Source: Streptomyces sp. NBC_00568 (lineage in GTDB: Bacteria; Actinomycetota; Actinomycetes; Streptomycetales; Streptomycetaceae). From it: a stretch of DNA of 64,000 nt. Every line of letters begins with the position of its first letter. Within the stretch, counting starts at the first letter, position 1. The position numbers and the translations under genes were made by a program. The DNA lies in contig NZ_JAPENW010000001.1 in the NCBI RefSeq assembly GCF_026341855.1, positions 558,001 through 622,000 of the forward strand. The letters are read 5' to 3'. The notes beneath the pieces are model-generated. The model was given only the letters and a program-made list of their open reading frames with translations, was not told the origin of the DNA and searched no databases. Positions 43,726-51,739 of the stretch are shown one piece after another.

Positions 43726-43803
43726 CTAGGACTGGGGTCGTCGTCCGTGATTCGCGGCGTGCTTGCGGCGGCTCTTCTTCTTCCGGCGTCGCTTCGAGGA
43801 CAT
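43726..43803 (-). CDS. bL37-like small basic ribosomal protein
   Basis: Only 25 residues, very basic: it starts MSSKRRRKKKSRRKHA and ends ANHGRRPQS. This matches the pattern of the tiny actinobacterial 50S protein bL37 as I remember it, but the match is from memory. AGGGAGG lies five bases before ATG 43803, a strong ribosome-binding site. The stop is five bases before the FdhF/YdeP start, so the two genes are likely co-transcribed. Easily missed because of its size. Confidence 0.7.
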   Translation of the reverse strand: MSSKRRRKKKSRRKHAANHGRRPQS

Positions 43804-43974
43804 GGGAACCTCCCTCACTCGCAGGACATCGGGAAGCGTCCTGAACTCCGGGGATCCACGATTCCATACATCACATATCGTCGCGATTCGACCCGATAAT
43901 GCCTCGAAATGCACGGATATGCTGTCAATAGTTCCATTCAACTCATCCTTCGACCCCCTCCCCCAGGAGCAGGC

Positions 43975-44457
43975 ATGCCCAGCGAACCCGCGCCGATCAG
44001 CGAGGCTGCCCGGCACGCTCTCGAGCAGGAACTCGCCGACCTCCGCACCGAGCGGGGAACGGTCGCGGCGACCCTGCGGGACTCCGACGCGGAGGTGGGC
44101 GACAGCGCCGACGAAGCGGACGAGTTGCAGCGCGCCGACGATCTCCGGCGGCTGGACGACCGTATCTCCGACATCACCACACGCCTCCGTCAGGCGGAGT
44201 CGGCCGGCCCGCCGCCCACCGACCTGGTCGGCGTGGGCAGCACGGTCACCGTGCGGTTCTCGGACGGCACGGTGGAGACCGTTCAAATCGGCGAGACCGC
44301 CGCGGTGTTGGACCGGACGCTCGTCACGGCCGACAGCCCGCTCGGCAGCGCACTGCTCGGCCACCGGGCGGGAGACACCGTGAGCTTCGAGGCACCCGAC
44401 GGGCCCGCGAGCGCCGTGGTGGTCTCGCTGGGCGAGTCACCCGAGCGCAGCGGCTGA
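43975..44457 (+). CDS. GreA/GreB-domain protein (transcription factor-like)
   Basis: 160 residues from ATG 43975 (AGGAG seven bases upstream). The N-terminal half is a coiled coil (SEAARHALEQELADLRTERG ... RRLDDRISDITTRLRQAE) whose tip is acidic (GDSADEADELQRADD), as in Gre factors that reach into the RNA polymerase channel. The C-terminal half is the GreA/GreB C domain (VGVGSTVTVRFSDGTVETVQIG ... SPLGSALLGHRAGDTVSF). True GreA is elsewhere in Streptomyces, so this is an accessory paralogue; whether it rescues stalled polymerase is unknown. Divergent from the bL37-like gene. Confidence 0.85.
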   Translation: MPSEPAPISEAARHALEQELADLRTERGTVAATLRDSDAEVGDSADEADELQRADDLRRLDDRISDITTRLRQAESAGPPPTDLVGVGSTVTVRFSDGTVETVQIGETAAVLDRTLVTADSPLGSALLGHRAGDTVSFEAPDGPASAVVVSLGESPERSG

Positions 44458-44508
44458 CCGCGGCGACCGACCGGTCCCGTCAGTTCCCGTAGCGGGCAGG
44501 CGGCCCCG

Positions 44509-44787
44509 CTAGTACTCGTAGCGGGAGGGCGGGAAGGGGTCCCGGGACCGCCGGGTGACGTTGCCCGTCGGAATCCGGCCGGCGCCCACCTCGAGGTCGA
44601 TCTCCTCGCGCTCTCTCCTGTACGCGGATTCGGGGTCCTCCGTCGGACCGGCCACCAGACCGGCTTCCCGCCGCTCGCGCTCGGTCCGCGCGTACAGCTC
44701 GTCGTCGTTCACCCGCAGGGGCATTCCCCTGTTGTGGGCGTGCTCCGGATCGCCTTCGACATCCCGGTTGGACTTGTGGTGCGTCAT
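44509..44787 (-). CDS. Small charged hypothetical protein
   Basis: 92 residues; ATG 44787 follows GAGGAGG. It is highly charged and probably disordered: MTHHKSNRDVEGDPEHAHNR, then LRVNDDELYARTERERREAGL and a C-terminus ending RSRDPFPPSRYEY. I know no function. It ends 28 bases before the previous region's Gre-domain gene and lies downstream of the Clp gene on the same strand, with 93 bases between the Clp stop and its start. Confidence 0.65.
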   Translation of the reverse strand: MTHHKSNRDVEGDPEHAHNRGMPLRVNDDELYARTERERREAGLVAGPTEDPESAYRREREEIDLEVGAGRIPTGNVTRRSRDPFPPSRYEY

Positions 44788-44880
44788 GCGCCGCCTCCTC
44801 AACTGACTACCCGGCGTTCACGCGCCCGGGTACGCCTTCGATGTCAGGAGTCCTCCGTCCCGTCCTTCGTCGTACGTTCC

Positions 44881-47418
44881 TTACTCGTTCGCCGTTTCGC
44901 CGGCGGTCTGCCCGCTGTCCCGCTCCGGGCCGTTGCCCGGGGCGCCCTTGCGCACGGTGCAGTGGACCGAGCCGTCCCGTCCGTCGGCGACGATCGTGTC
45001 GCCGGGTTCGGCCTCGCCACCGAGCAGCAGCTCCGCGATGCCGTTGTCGAGTTCCGTCTGGATCGTGCGCCGCAACGGGCGCGCGCCGAACTCCGGTTGA
45101 TGACCATGGGCGATCAGCAGCTTCTTGGCCGCCTCCGTCACCTCGAGCTTCATGCCCTGCGCGTGCACCCGGCGTTCGCTCTGCCCGAGCAGATGACCGA
45201 CGATCTCCGCCAGGTCGTCCTCGGTGAGGCTGTGGAAGATGATGATGTCGTCGATGCGGTTGAGGAACTCGGGCAGGAACCGGGTCCGCAGTTCGCCCAT
45301 CAACGCGTCCTTGAGCTCGGACACGTCCCCCTTGTGGTCGAGGATGCGGTGGGCGCCGATGTTGGACGTCATGATCACGACGCAGTGCCGGAAGTCGACG
45401 GTGCGGCCCTGGCCGTCCGTGAGGCGCCCGTCGTCGAGGATCTGGAGCAGCGTGTTGAAGACATCGGGGTGCGCCTTCTCCACCTCGTCGAACAGGACCA
45501 CGCTGTACGGCTGCCTGCGGACCTTCTCGGTGAGCTGGCCCGCTTCGTCATAGCCGACGTATCCCGGAGGCGCTCCGACGAGACGCGCGACCGTGTGCTT
45601 CTCCTGGAACTCGCTCATGTCGAAGCGGATCATGCGGTTCTCGTCGCCGAACAGCAGCTCCGCGAGGGTCTTGGCCAGCTCCGTCTTGCCCACGCCGGTG
45701 GGGCCGAGGAAGAGGAAGGAACCCACGGGTCGGTTCGGGTCGCCCATGCCCGCCCTGTTGCGGCGTACCGCCTGCGAGACGGCGGTGACCGCCTCGTCCT
45801 GGCCGACGATACGGGCGTGCATCTCCTCCTCCAGCTTGAGGAGCTTCTCCTTCTCGCTGGCGGTGAGTTGGGACACCGGGATGCCGGTGCGCCGGGAGAC
45901 GATGTCCGCGATGTCGCGGGCGGTCACGGACACGACACCGGCGCGCCGCTCCTCGATCCCCGCGAGCTCGCCCTCCGCCTCGGCGATCCGCCCCTTCAGC
46001 TCTCCCGCGCGCTCGAAGTCCTCGGCACCGACGGCCTGATCGCGTTCACGGCGCAGTTTCGCGATGCGGTCCTCGCGTTCGGCGACCTCGGTCGAGCGGC
46101 CGGCGCCGCGCAGCCGCACCCGCGCGCCCGCCTGGTCCATCACGTCGATCGCCTTGTCGGGCAGGAACCGGTCGCTGATGTACCGGTCGGAGAGTTCCGC
46201 CGCGGCGGCCAGGGCGCCGTCGGCGAAGCGGACCTGGTGGTGCGCCTCGTACGCGTCGCGCAGTCCCTCCAGGATCTGCACGGTCTCCTCGACCGTCGGC
46301 TCCGGAACCATCACCGGCTGGAAGCGCCGTTCGAGCGCGGCGTCCTTCTCGACGTACTTGCGGTACTCGTCGATGGTCGTCGCACCCACCACGTGCAGTT
46401 CTCCGCGGGCGAGGGCGGGTTTGAGCATGTTGCCCGCGTCCATCGAGCCCTCGCCGGTCGCGCCCGCGCCGACGACCGTGTGCAGTTCGTCGATGAAGAG
46501 GATGATCTCTCCGTCCGACGCCTGGACGTCCTCGATGACCTTCTTCAGCCGCTCCTCGAACTGCCCGCGGTACTGGGCACCCGCCACCAGGCCGGACAGA
46601 TCGAGCGAGACGACGCGCTTGCCCTTCAGGGTGTCGGGAACATCGCCGGACACGATGCGCTGCGCGAGTCCCTCGACGATCGCGGTCTTTCCGACGCCCG
46701 GCTCTCCGATGAGCACGGGGTTGTTCTTGGACCGTCGCGAGAGGATCTCGATGGTCTGCTCGATCTGCTCGGCCCGTCCGACCACCGGGTCGAGCCGCCC
46801 GGCCTTCGCCTCTTCCGTCAGGTCCCGTCCGAACTCGTCCAGGGTCGTGGCGGGCTTGTCTGGCTCGGCGGGACGGCTGTCCGGGCGGGCGGCCCGTTCC
46901 GTGAGGCCCGCCAGCTTCTGCGCGTCCTGCCCCTCGGCACGCAGCAGCTGGGCGGCGCCGGTGTCGGCGTCGCCCAGCAGGGCGCCGAGGATGTGCTCGG
47001 GGCCGATGTAGGACACACCGGCCGCCTGCGAGCGGGCGAACGCGGTGGCGAGGGTGCGTTTGGCCGCCGGGGTGAGGCCCGGTTCCGAGGACGGTTCGCT
47101 GGTCTCCCGGGGAAGCACCTCGGCCAGCTGGGAGGCGAGGGTGTCGGGATCCACGTCCGCCCGGGCCAGCAGCGAGCGCGACGGTTCCACTCGCGTGGCG
47201 GCCCAGAGCAGGTGCTCCGTGTCGAGATCGGACGAGCCGTCCTGCAGGGCGCGCTGTGCGGCCAGGTTGAGGAGTTCCTGCGAGGACTCTGTCAGCAGTC
47301 GTCCGATGGGCACTCGCTGCACCGCCGGGGGTGATGACGCGGGCGACATCCCGAAGAAGCGGTTCAGCATTTCACCGAAGGGATCGGACGCGCCGAAACC
47401 GTACGACGACATCGACAT
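44881..47418 (-). CDS. ClpC/ClpB-type AAA+ unfoldase
   Basis: About 845 residues with two AAA modules: Walker A GEPGVGKT and GPTGVGKT, Walker [11 protein letters not shown] and [10 protein letters not shown], plus the [22 protein letters not shown] block. The N-domain (about 40-150) has the two Clp_N repeats. The middle region is short and contains a UVR-like helix ([22 protein letters not shown]), as in ClpC, rather than the long ClpB coiled coil. The N-terminus before the Clp_N domain ([26 protein letters not shown]) is Gly/Phe-rich and unusual. It is a second Clp ATPase besides the housekeeping set. No HAIR heat-shock box is seen upstream. Confidence 0.9.
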   Translation of the reverse strand: MSMSSYGFGASDPFGEMLNRFFGMSPASSPPAVQRVPIGRLLTESSQELLNLAAQRALQDGSSDLDTEHLLWAATRVEPSRSLLARADVDPDTLASQLAEVLPRETSEPSSEPGLTPAAKRTLATAFARSQAAGVSYIGPEHILGALLGDADTGAAQLLRAEGQDAQKLAGLTERAARPDSRPAEPDKPATTLDEFGRDLTEEAKAGRLDPVVGRAEQIEQTIEILSRRSKNNPVLIGEPGVGKTAIVEGLAQRIVSGDVPDTLKGKRVVSLDLSGLVAGAQYRGQFEERLKKVIEDVQASDGEIILFIDELHTVVGAGATGEGSMDAGNMLKPALARGELHVVGATTIDEYRKYVEKDAALERRFQPVMVPEPTVEETVQILEGLRDAYEAHHQVRFADGALAAAAELSDRYISDRFLPDKAIDVMDQAGARVRLRGAGRSTEVAEREDRIAKLRRERDQAVGAEDFERAGELKGRIAEAEGELAGIEERRAGVVSVTARDIADIVSRRTGIPVSQLTASEKEKLLKLEEEMHARIVGQDEAVTAVSQAVRRNRAGMGDPNRPVGSFLFLGPTGVGKTELAKTLAELLFGDENRMIRFDMSEFQEKHTVARLVGAPPGYVGYDEAGQLTEKVRRQPYSVVLFDEVEKAHPDVFNTLLQILDDGRLTDGQGRTVDFRHCVVIMTSNIGAHRILDHKGDVSELKDALMGELRTRFLPEFLNRIDDIIIFHSLTEDDLAEIVGHLLGQSERRVHAQGMKLEVTEAAKKLLIAHGHQPEFGARPLRRTIQTELDNGIAELLLGGEAEPGDTIVADGRDGSVHCTVRKGAPGNGPERDSGQTAGETANE

Positions 47419-47499
47419 GGGCAGCTCCCGGAGCGGTGTGAGTCCTTCCACCATTTCGCGGCGCCTATTGCTCCGCAACCGGAGCGGCCATCCGCGACA

Positions 47500-47529
47500 C
47501 CAAGGCCATGACCTGCGGAAATGCCTTGG
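47500..47529. promoter_or_regulatory. Inverted repeat upstream of the Clp gene
   Basis: CCAAGGC (47500-47506) and GCCTTGG (47523-47529) with a 16-base spacer, 82-111 bases before the Clp start. Candidate operator; alternatively it could help end transcription of a neighbour. Confidence 0.4.
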
Positions 47530-47653
47530 CGAAACGGCAAATCGCCGCAGGGAAAGGTGCGTTGACGGACTCCGGAGAACGGGCACGGAATCCGGGCCCG
47601 GCCCCGCTTCCCGGCAGGGCGGAACCGGGGGCCGGAACCCGCTCCCGGCAGGG

Positions 47654-48496
47654 TCAGGCCGTGTCCGTGCTCGCGTCGCTCCACGGGTCGAGGGCCACCA
47701 CGGCCTCGTCCGTGTGGACCAGGAACGTCAGGGTCTGGCGGAAGTACAGGTCGATGCCGAGGGAGTCGTGGGCCGTGTAGCCGATGGCGAGATCCTCACC
47801 GAGCCGCAGCTCGTAGTCGCCGCCCCGGGTGGTGAGCAGGAAGGCCCCCTCCATGGCGGGGGCCCAGATCAGCCGGCCGTCGAGCATCCGGCCGAGGTGG
47901 GCGGCGATGGGGTAGCCGTGGTCGGAGGTCTCGCTGACCGCCGTGTACGCCTCCGCCCCCAGCAGCAGCGCGTACGGGCCCTGCACGCCCGCCAGACGGA
48001 GGGTGCTGAGCGCGTGGCTGACCGCGTCCGGGAAGTCGCGCGGCTCCGCGGGAAGACGGAGCACGGGGTTGGAGGTGCGGGCGCGAAGACCGTCGATGCC
48101 GGCCGCCGCGTACCCGTTGAAGACGGTCTGGTCCTCGGCGAAGGCCATGGTGCGGGCGGCGTCCTTGACCGGCTGCCAGTCGGAGTCCTTGGCGCCCCGG
48201 TCGACGTCGTCGACGGCGGCACGGCTCACTCTGAACGGCACCGTCAGCTCGACCAGGGGCTGCACCTGGCGCAGCCGTGCGGTGACACCGGGTGACGGCC
48301 CGTCGATGCCGGTCAGGTGGCCCGTCCCCACGGCCGCGCGTTCGGCGCCATCGGGGCCCGAGACGTCCACCGCGCGCCGGCCGGCGAGGTTGCGCCGGAA
48401 GGTGCGGCGCGCCTCGTCCTCGATCTCGGCCCAGGCCGCGGGTGTGATGGGGGCGAGTTCGCGGTGCAGGTTGCCGGTGCCGTCGAGCGTGGTCAT
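47654..48496 (-). CDS. Family 1 encapsulin nanocompartment shell protein
   Basis: 280 residues, HK97 capsid-like fold. Typical pieces: HRELAPITPAAWAEIEDEARRTFRRNLAGRRAVDVSGP (opening), AFAEDQTVFNGYAAAGIDGL, and the C-terminal LGIDLYFRQTLTFLVHTDEAVVALDP. Shells of 60 (or more) copies enclose an enzyme cargo. The DyP peroxidase gene is immediately upstream, with only two bases between its stop and this ATG; the ribosome-binding site lies within the last codons of that gene. Confidence 0.95.
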   Translation of the reverse strand: MTTLDGTGNLHRELAPITPAAWAEIEDEARRTFRRNLAGRRAVDVSGPDGAERAAVGTGHLTGIDGPSPGVTARLRQVQPLVELTVPFRVSRAAVDDVDRGAKDSDWQPVKDAARTMAFAEDQTVFNGYAAAGIDGLRARTSNPVLRLPAEPRDFPDAVSHALSTLRLAGVQGPYALLLGAEAYTAVSETSDHGYPIAAHLGRMLDGRLIWAPAMEGAFLLTTRGGDYELRLGEDLAIGYTAHDSLGIDLYFRQTLTFLVHTDEAVVALDPWSDASTDTA

Positions 48497-48498
48497 GT

Positions 48499-49548
48499 TC
48501 AGGCTCCTTTGAGGCTGCCGATCCCCAGTGAGCCGTCCGCCGCCGCCGGCTCGCCGGAACCGGCGGGGAGGTCGGCCGCCGTCTCGTCGGAACCGGCGGG
48601 GAGGTCCGCCGCCCGTTCGCACGGAGGGGCGGGGAGGTCGTCGAGGAAGTCCACGGTCGGCACGTGGAAGAGGCATCCGGTGATCGCGGTCGAGAAGTCG
48701 AGGATGCGGTCGTGCGGGGCCCGGCCGTCTCCGAGGAACATGTTCCGCAGCATCTGCTCGGTCACCTCGGGGGTGCGGGCGTATCCGATGAAGAACGTGC
48801 CGAACTCGCCTTCTCCCAGGGTGCCGAACGGCATGTTCTCCCGCACGATCTTGCGTTCGCCGCCGTCCTCGTCGGTGATGGTGTTCAGCGCGACATGGGA
48901 GTCGGCCGGCTTGACGTCGTCGGGGAGTTCGACGTTGGCGAGCTTCGTGCGCCCGATGACCTTCTCCTGCTCGTCCGACGGCAGCGCGTTCCACGTCCGC
49001 AGGTCGTGCAGGTACTTTTGGATGATCACGTAACTGCCGCCCTCGAACGCGGGGTCCTCGTCACCGACGATCACGGCTTCGGCGGCGGGCCGTCCCTCGG
49101 GGTTCTCGCTGCCGTCGACGAAACCGAGCAGGTCGCGTTCGTCGAAGTACTTGAACCCATGGACCTCGTCGACCACCGTGACCGCGCCGTCCAGCCGTTC
49201 CACGATCAGCCGGGCCAGTTCGAAACAGAGGTCCATCCGTTGGGCCCGGAGGTGGAACAGGAGATCTCCCGGCGTGGACGGGGCCCGGTGCCGCTTCCCC
49301 GTCAACTCCACGAACGGGTGCAGCTCTTGGGGGCGCGGCCCGCCGAACAGCCGGTCCCAGACCGCCGATCCGATGCCGACGATGCAGCCGAGCTCGTCGC
49401 CGGGCGCCCGGAAGGCGACGGAACGGCGCAGCCCCGAGACATCCTCCAGCAGGCCGCGGACCGTGTCCTCGTGCCCCGGCGTGACGGTGACCACGAGGAA
49501 CACGGTGGCCCTGGCCGGTCGGGAGATCACAGCCTGTGGCTCGGCCAA
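48499..49548 (-). CDS. Dye-decolourising peroxidase with encapsulin-targeting tail
   Basis: 349 residues. The GxxDG signature is present (GFVDGSENPEG) with the distal Asp; the proximal haem-His block is in PADSHVALNTI, and the conserved Arg lies near FFIGYARTPEV. The last residues, DGSLGIGSLKGA, match the encapsulin cargo-loading peptide, so the enzyme is packaged in the shell encoded just downstream. A flexible linker of about 40 residues precedes the tag and contains an 11-residue repeat. It uses H2O2 to oxidise bulky substrates. First gene of the two-gene operon. Confidence 0.95.
   Translation of the reverse strand: MAEPQAVISRPARATVFLVVTVTPGHEDTVRGLLEDVSGLRRSVAFRAPGDELGCIVGIGSAVWDRLFGGPRPQELHPFVELTGKRHRAPSTPGDLLFHLRAQRMDLCFELARLIVERLDGAVTVVDEVHGFKYFDERDLLGFVDGSENPEGRPAAEAVIVGDEDPAFEGGSYVIIQKYLHDLRTWNALPSDEQEKVIGRTKLANVELPDDVKPADSHVALNTITDEDGGERKIVRENMPFGTLGEGEFGTFFIGYARTPEVTEQMLRNMFLGDGRAPHDRILDFSTAITGCLFHVPTVDFLDDLPAPPCERAADLPAGSDETAADLPAGSGEPAAADGSLGIGSLKGA
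48504..48510 (-). promoter_or_regulatory. Ribosome-binding site of encapsulin inside the DyP cargo-tag codons
   Basis: AAAGGAG on the minus strand lies seven bases before the encapsulin ATG (48496). The same seven bases encode Lys-Gly of the DyP tail SLKGA, so this stretch serves two roles: peptide tag and translation signal for the shell. Confidence 0.8.
48551..48613. repeat. 33-bp tandem repeat in the DyP linker
   Basis: Bases 48551-48580 recur at 48584-48613 with only two differences, period 33. It codes for two copies of an 11-residue unit beginning AADLPAGS in the linker before the cargo tag. Confidence 0.85.
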
Positions 49549-49667
49549 GGGTCGGCCTCCTCATGAGACGTGGAGGTGTCCGTCGTGCGCGGACCGGTCG
49601 GTTCCTCCTCCCATCCTGCTTCGTCCCGGGGGAAACCGCGCGGGAACCGGGCGCGCCGGCGGTGCCC

Positions 49668-50300
49668 TCAGCCGCTCACGATGCCCACGACGACGTTGAT
49701 GGCCGTCGCGAGAATGCTGGTGCCGAAGACGTACGACAGGAGGGAATGCCTCAGCACGATCGAGCGGATCGCCGAACTCGAGACGTCGGTGTCGGAGACC
49801 TGATAGGTCATTCCGAGGTTGTAGCTGAAGTAGAAGAAGTCACGGTACGCGGGCGGGTCGTCCGCGTTGAAGTCGATGCCGCCGCCGGCCTCGTAGTACA
49901 CGTAGGCGTAGCGGGTGGCGTACATCAGATGCAGGGCGGACCAGGCCAGGAACACCCCGAACAGGGCGGTCACGGCCGCGGCGTGGCCGTTGTCGGCCTG
50001 GCCGCGCACGAGCAGCAGCACGATGGCGAACAGCCCGCACAGGGCGACCGCGACCACCACGAGTTCGTCGGTCAGGGGCCGGAAGTCCTCGCGCCGCGTG
50101 TTGTCGCGGGTGGCCGCGGCGGTCATGGGCCACAGCACCAGCCAGCCCGCCAGGACGAAGAACAGTTCGGTGGCGGCGATCCCGGCCAGCAGGCCCAGGA
50201 TGGCATCGGTCGGCAGTGCGACGGCCACGCCCACCAGTGCGCCGAGAACGACCGCGCCCGTCAGGCGCGGCACGGCATCCAGGGGCAGGATCATCCTCAT
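49668..50300 (-). CDS. DUF1345-family membrane protein
   Basis: 210 residues with about five to six membrane helices ([58 protein letters not shown] and others). The conserved DUF1345 block [39 protein letters not shown] is complete. Function unknown. The ATG at 50300 gives [12 protein letters not shown]; upstream sequence has no better start. No operon partner is apparent. Confidence 0.8.
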   Translation of the reverse strand: MRMILPLDAVPRLTGAVVLGALVGVAVALPTDAILGLLAGIAATELFFVLAGWLVLWPMTAAATRDNTRREDFRPLTDELVVVAVALCGLFAIVLLLVRGQADNGHAAAVTALFGVFLAWSALHLMYATRYAYVYYEAGGGIDFNADDPPAYRDFFYFSYNLGMTYQVSDTDVSSSAIRSIVLRHSLLSYVFGTSILATAINVVVGIVSG

Positions 50301-50446
50301 ACACCGCCACGGTATCCCCGTGGCAGCCGGTCGGCCCGGCGGAACCCGCCGCCCGGAGCACCGGCTTCCGCCGGGCCGGCCGGCGACGGCGGCGGACGGG
50401 CCCGCCCTTGGGACGGCGACGGACCGGCTCGCTCCGGGGCCGCTTC

Positions 50447-50932
50447 TCAGACGGGGAACAGCAGGCAACTGCTGGTGGTGTGGGCGAGCAGCCGGTCGGC
50501 CGCGTCGAAGAGCTCGGCCTGGGCGAGGGCCGTGCGGCGGCCGCTGCTGACGACGGTGCCGACCGCGCGGACCGTGCCGGTGTCCACGGTGACCGGCCGC
50601 AGGAACTTCACGGTCAGGTCGAGTGAGGTGTATCCGGTGCCCGGGGGCAGCACGGACTGCACGGCGCACCCCGCCGCGGAGTCGAGCAGGGTGGCGTAGA
50701 CGCCGCCGTGAACGCTTCCGATGGGGTTGTAGTGCTCCTCCCCCGGGACCAGAGCGAAGACCACGCGTCCGTGCTCGACCTCCTCGAGGGTCATGCCGAG
50801 GGTCGCCGAGATCGGCGGTGCGGGCAGCCGTCCGGCCTGCATCTCGCGGAGGAAGTCGAGGCCGCTGTACCGGCCGACCGCGGCGGCGGAGACGGTCGGG
50901 TCCTCCCAGTCGTACGTGCGAGACCTGCCCAT
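50447..50932 (-). CDS. PaaI-family acyl-CoA thioesterase (hot-dog fold)
   Basis: 161 residues. The PaaI-type active-site block is [23 protein letters not shown], where the Gly-rich loop and the acidic residue in LLDSA serve catalysis; [13 protein letters not shown] forms the central strands. Such enzymes hydrolyse acyl- or aryl-CoA esters. The gene has a good promoter just upstream and is divergent from an HxlR regulator. Confidence 0.88.
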   Translation of the reverse strand: MGRSRTYDWEDPTVSAAAVGRYSGLDFLREMQAGRLPAPPISATLGMTLEEVEHGRVVFALVPGEEHYNPIGSVHGGVYATLLDSAAGCAVQSVLPPGTGYTSLDLTVKFLRPVTVDTGTVRAVGTVVSSGRRTALAQAELFDAADRLLAHTTSSCLLFPV

Positions 50933-50979
50933 GACGCTCCCCGTTCCCTTGACGTTGCCCGATCTAGCTTTGCTTTTCG

Positions 50980-51009
50980 AAGTTAGCCAGTCCCACGTCT
51001 GGATGTCAA
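50980..51009 (-). promoter_or_regulatory. Sigma-70-like promoter of the PaaI-type thioesterase
   Basis: On the minus strand TTGACA (51004-51009), 18-base spacer, TAACTT (50980-50985), 48 bases before the start codon. It lies inside the divergent spacer shared with the HxlR gene. Confidence 0.55.
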
Positions 51010-51036
51010 TGTCACAGCCAGCCTACGATGGGGCCC

Positions 51037-51528
51037 ATGACGTGGCTCGACACAAGCACCGAGAACTGCACGGTCCAGCGGACGCTCGACCTGATCGGCG
51101 AGAAATGGTCGATGCTGGTCCTGCGCGACGCCATGAACGGCGTACGGCGCTTCGAGGACTTCCGGCGGCATGTCGGGCTCTCCGAGAGCGTGCTGGCCGA
51201 CCGGCTGCGGAAGCTGGTCGCGGCCGGGATCCTGGAGACCGTTCCGTACAGCGAGCCGGGCAGCCGCACCCGGAACGAGTACCGGCTCACCCGCAAGGGC
51301 TGGGAACTGTGGCCCGCCATGATCGCCCTCAAGCAGTGGGGCGACCGCTACACGGCGGACCCCGAAGGTCCGCCCCTCGAGGTCGTGCACGCCGACTGCG
51401 GCGAGGAGGTGCGCACGACGGTCGTCTGCGGCGCCGGGCACGGCGCCCTGATTCCGCCGGAGGCGCGCACCCGCCCCGGCCCGTCGGCGAGGCGCGCCGA
51501 CTCCCCGCCCGACTCCCCGCCCGGCTGA
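51037..51528 (+). CDS. HxlR-family transcriptional regulator
   Basis: 163 residues from ATG 51037 (ATG 51028 also possible). HxlR landmarks: TENCTVQRTLDLIGEKWSMLVLRDAMNGVRRFEDF with the conserved cysteine, then GLSESVLADRLRKLVAAGILE and YRLTRKGWELWPAMIALKQWGD. The C-terminal tail has two further cysteines (HADCGEEVRTTVVCGAG) that could form a redox or metal site, then a proline-rich end. It is divergent from the thioesterase, probably its regulator. Confidence 0.85.
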   Translation: MTWLDTSTENCTVQRTLDLIGEKWSMLVLRDAMNGVRRFEDFRRHVGLSESVLADRLRKLVAAGILETVPYSEPGSRTRNEYRLTRKGWELWPAMIALKQWGDRYTADPEGPPLEVVHADCGEEVRTTVVCGAGHGALIPPEARTRPGPSARRADSPPDSPPG

Positions 51529-51739
51529 CGCCAGGCGGGGAACGGGCCAGGAAACGGGACCGGTACCGGGCCGCCTCGTGGTGCCGGAGCCCGGCTCGTG
51601 GCAGCGTGGCCCCGTACGGGCCGTCCCAGCACGTCGGACATGGACGTCCGTCGCACGGGCATCTGGTTCGCGTGACCGGCACAGCGGTGCATCTCGTACG
51701 GCGACCGCTGCGCGGGAGGGACCGACCAGTGGAGGAACG

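Noticed and set aside
43720..43867. Extension of the FdhF/YdeP protein to ATG 43867
   Set aside because: It would overlap the entire bL37-like gene, which has its own strong ribosome-binding site, and the added residues match no family member.
47419..47653. HAIR heat-shock element for HspR before the Clp gene
   Set aside because: No CTTGAGT-N7-ACTCAAG pattern; only an unrelated CCAAGGC/GCCTTGG repeat is present.
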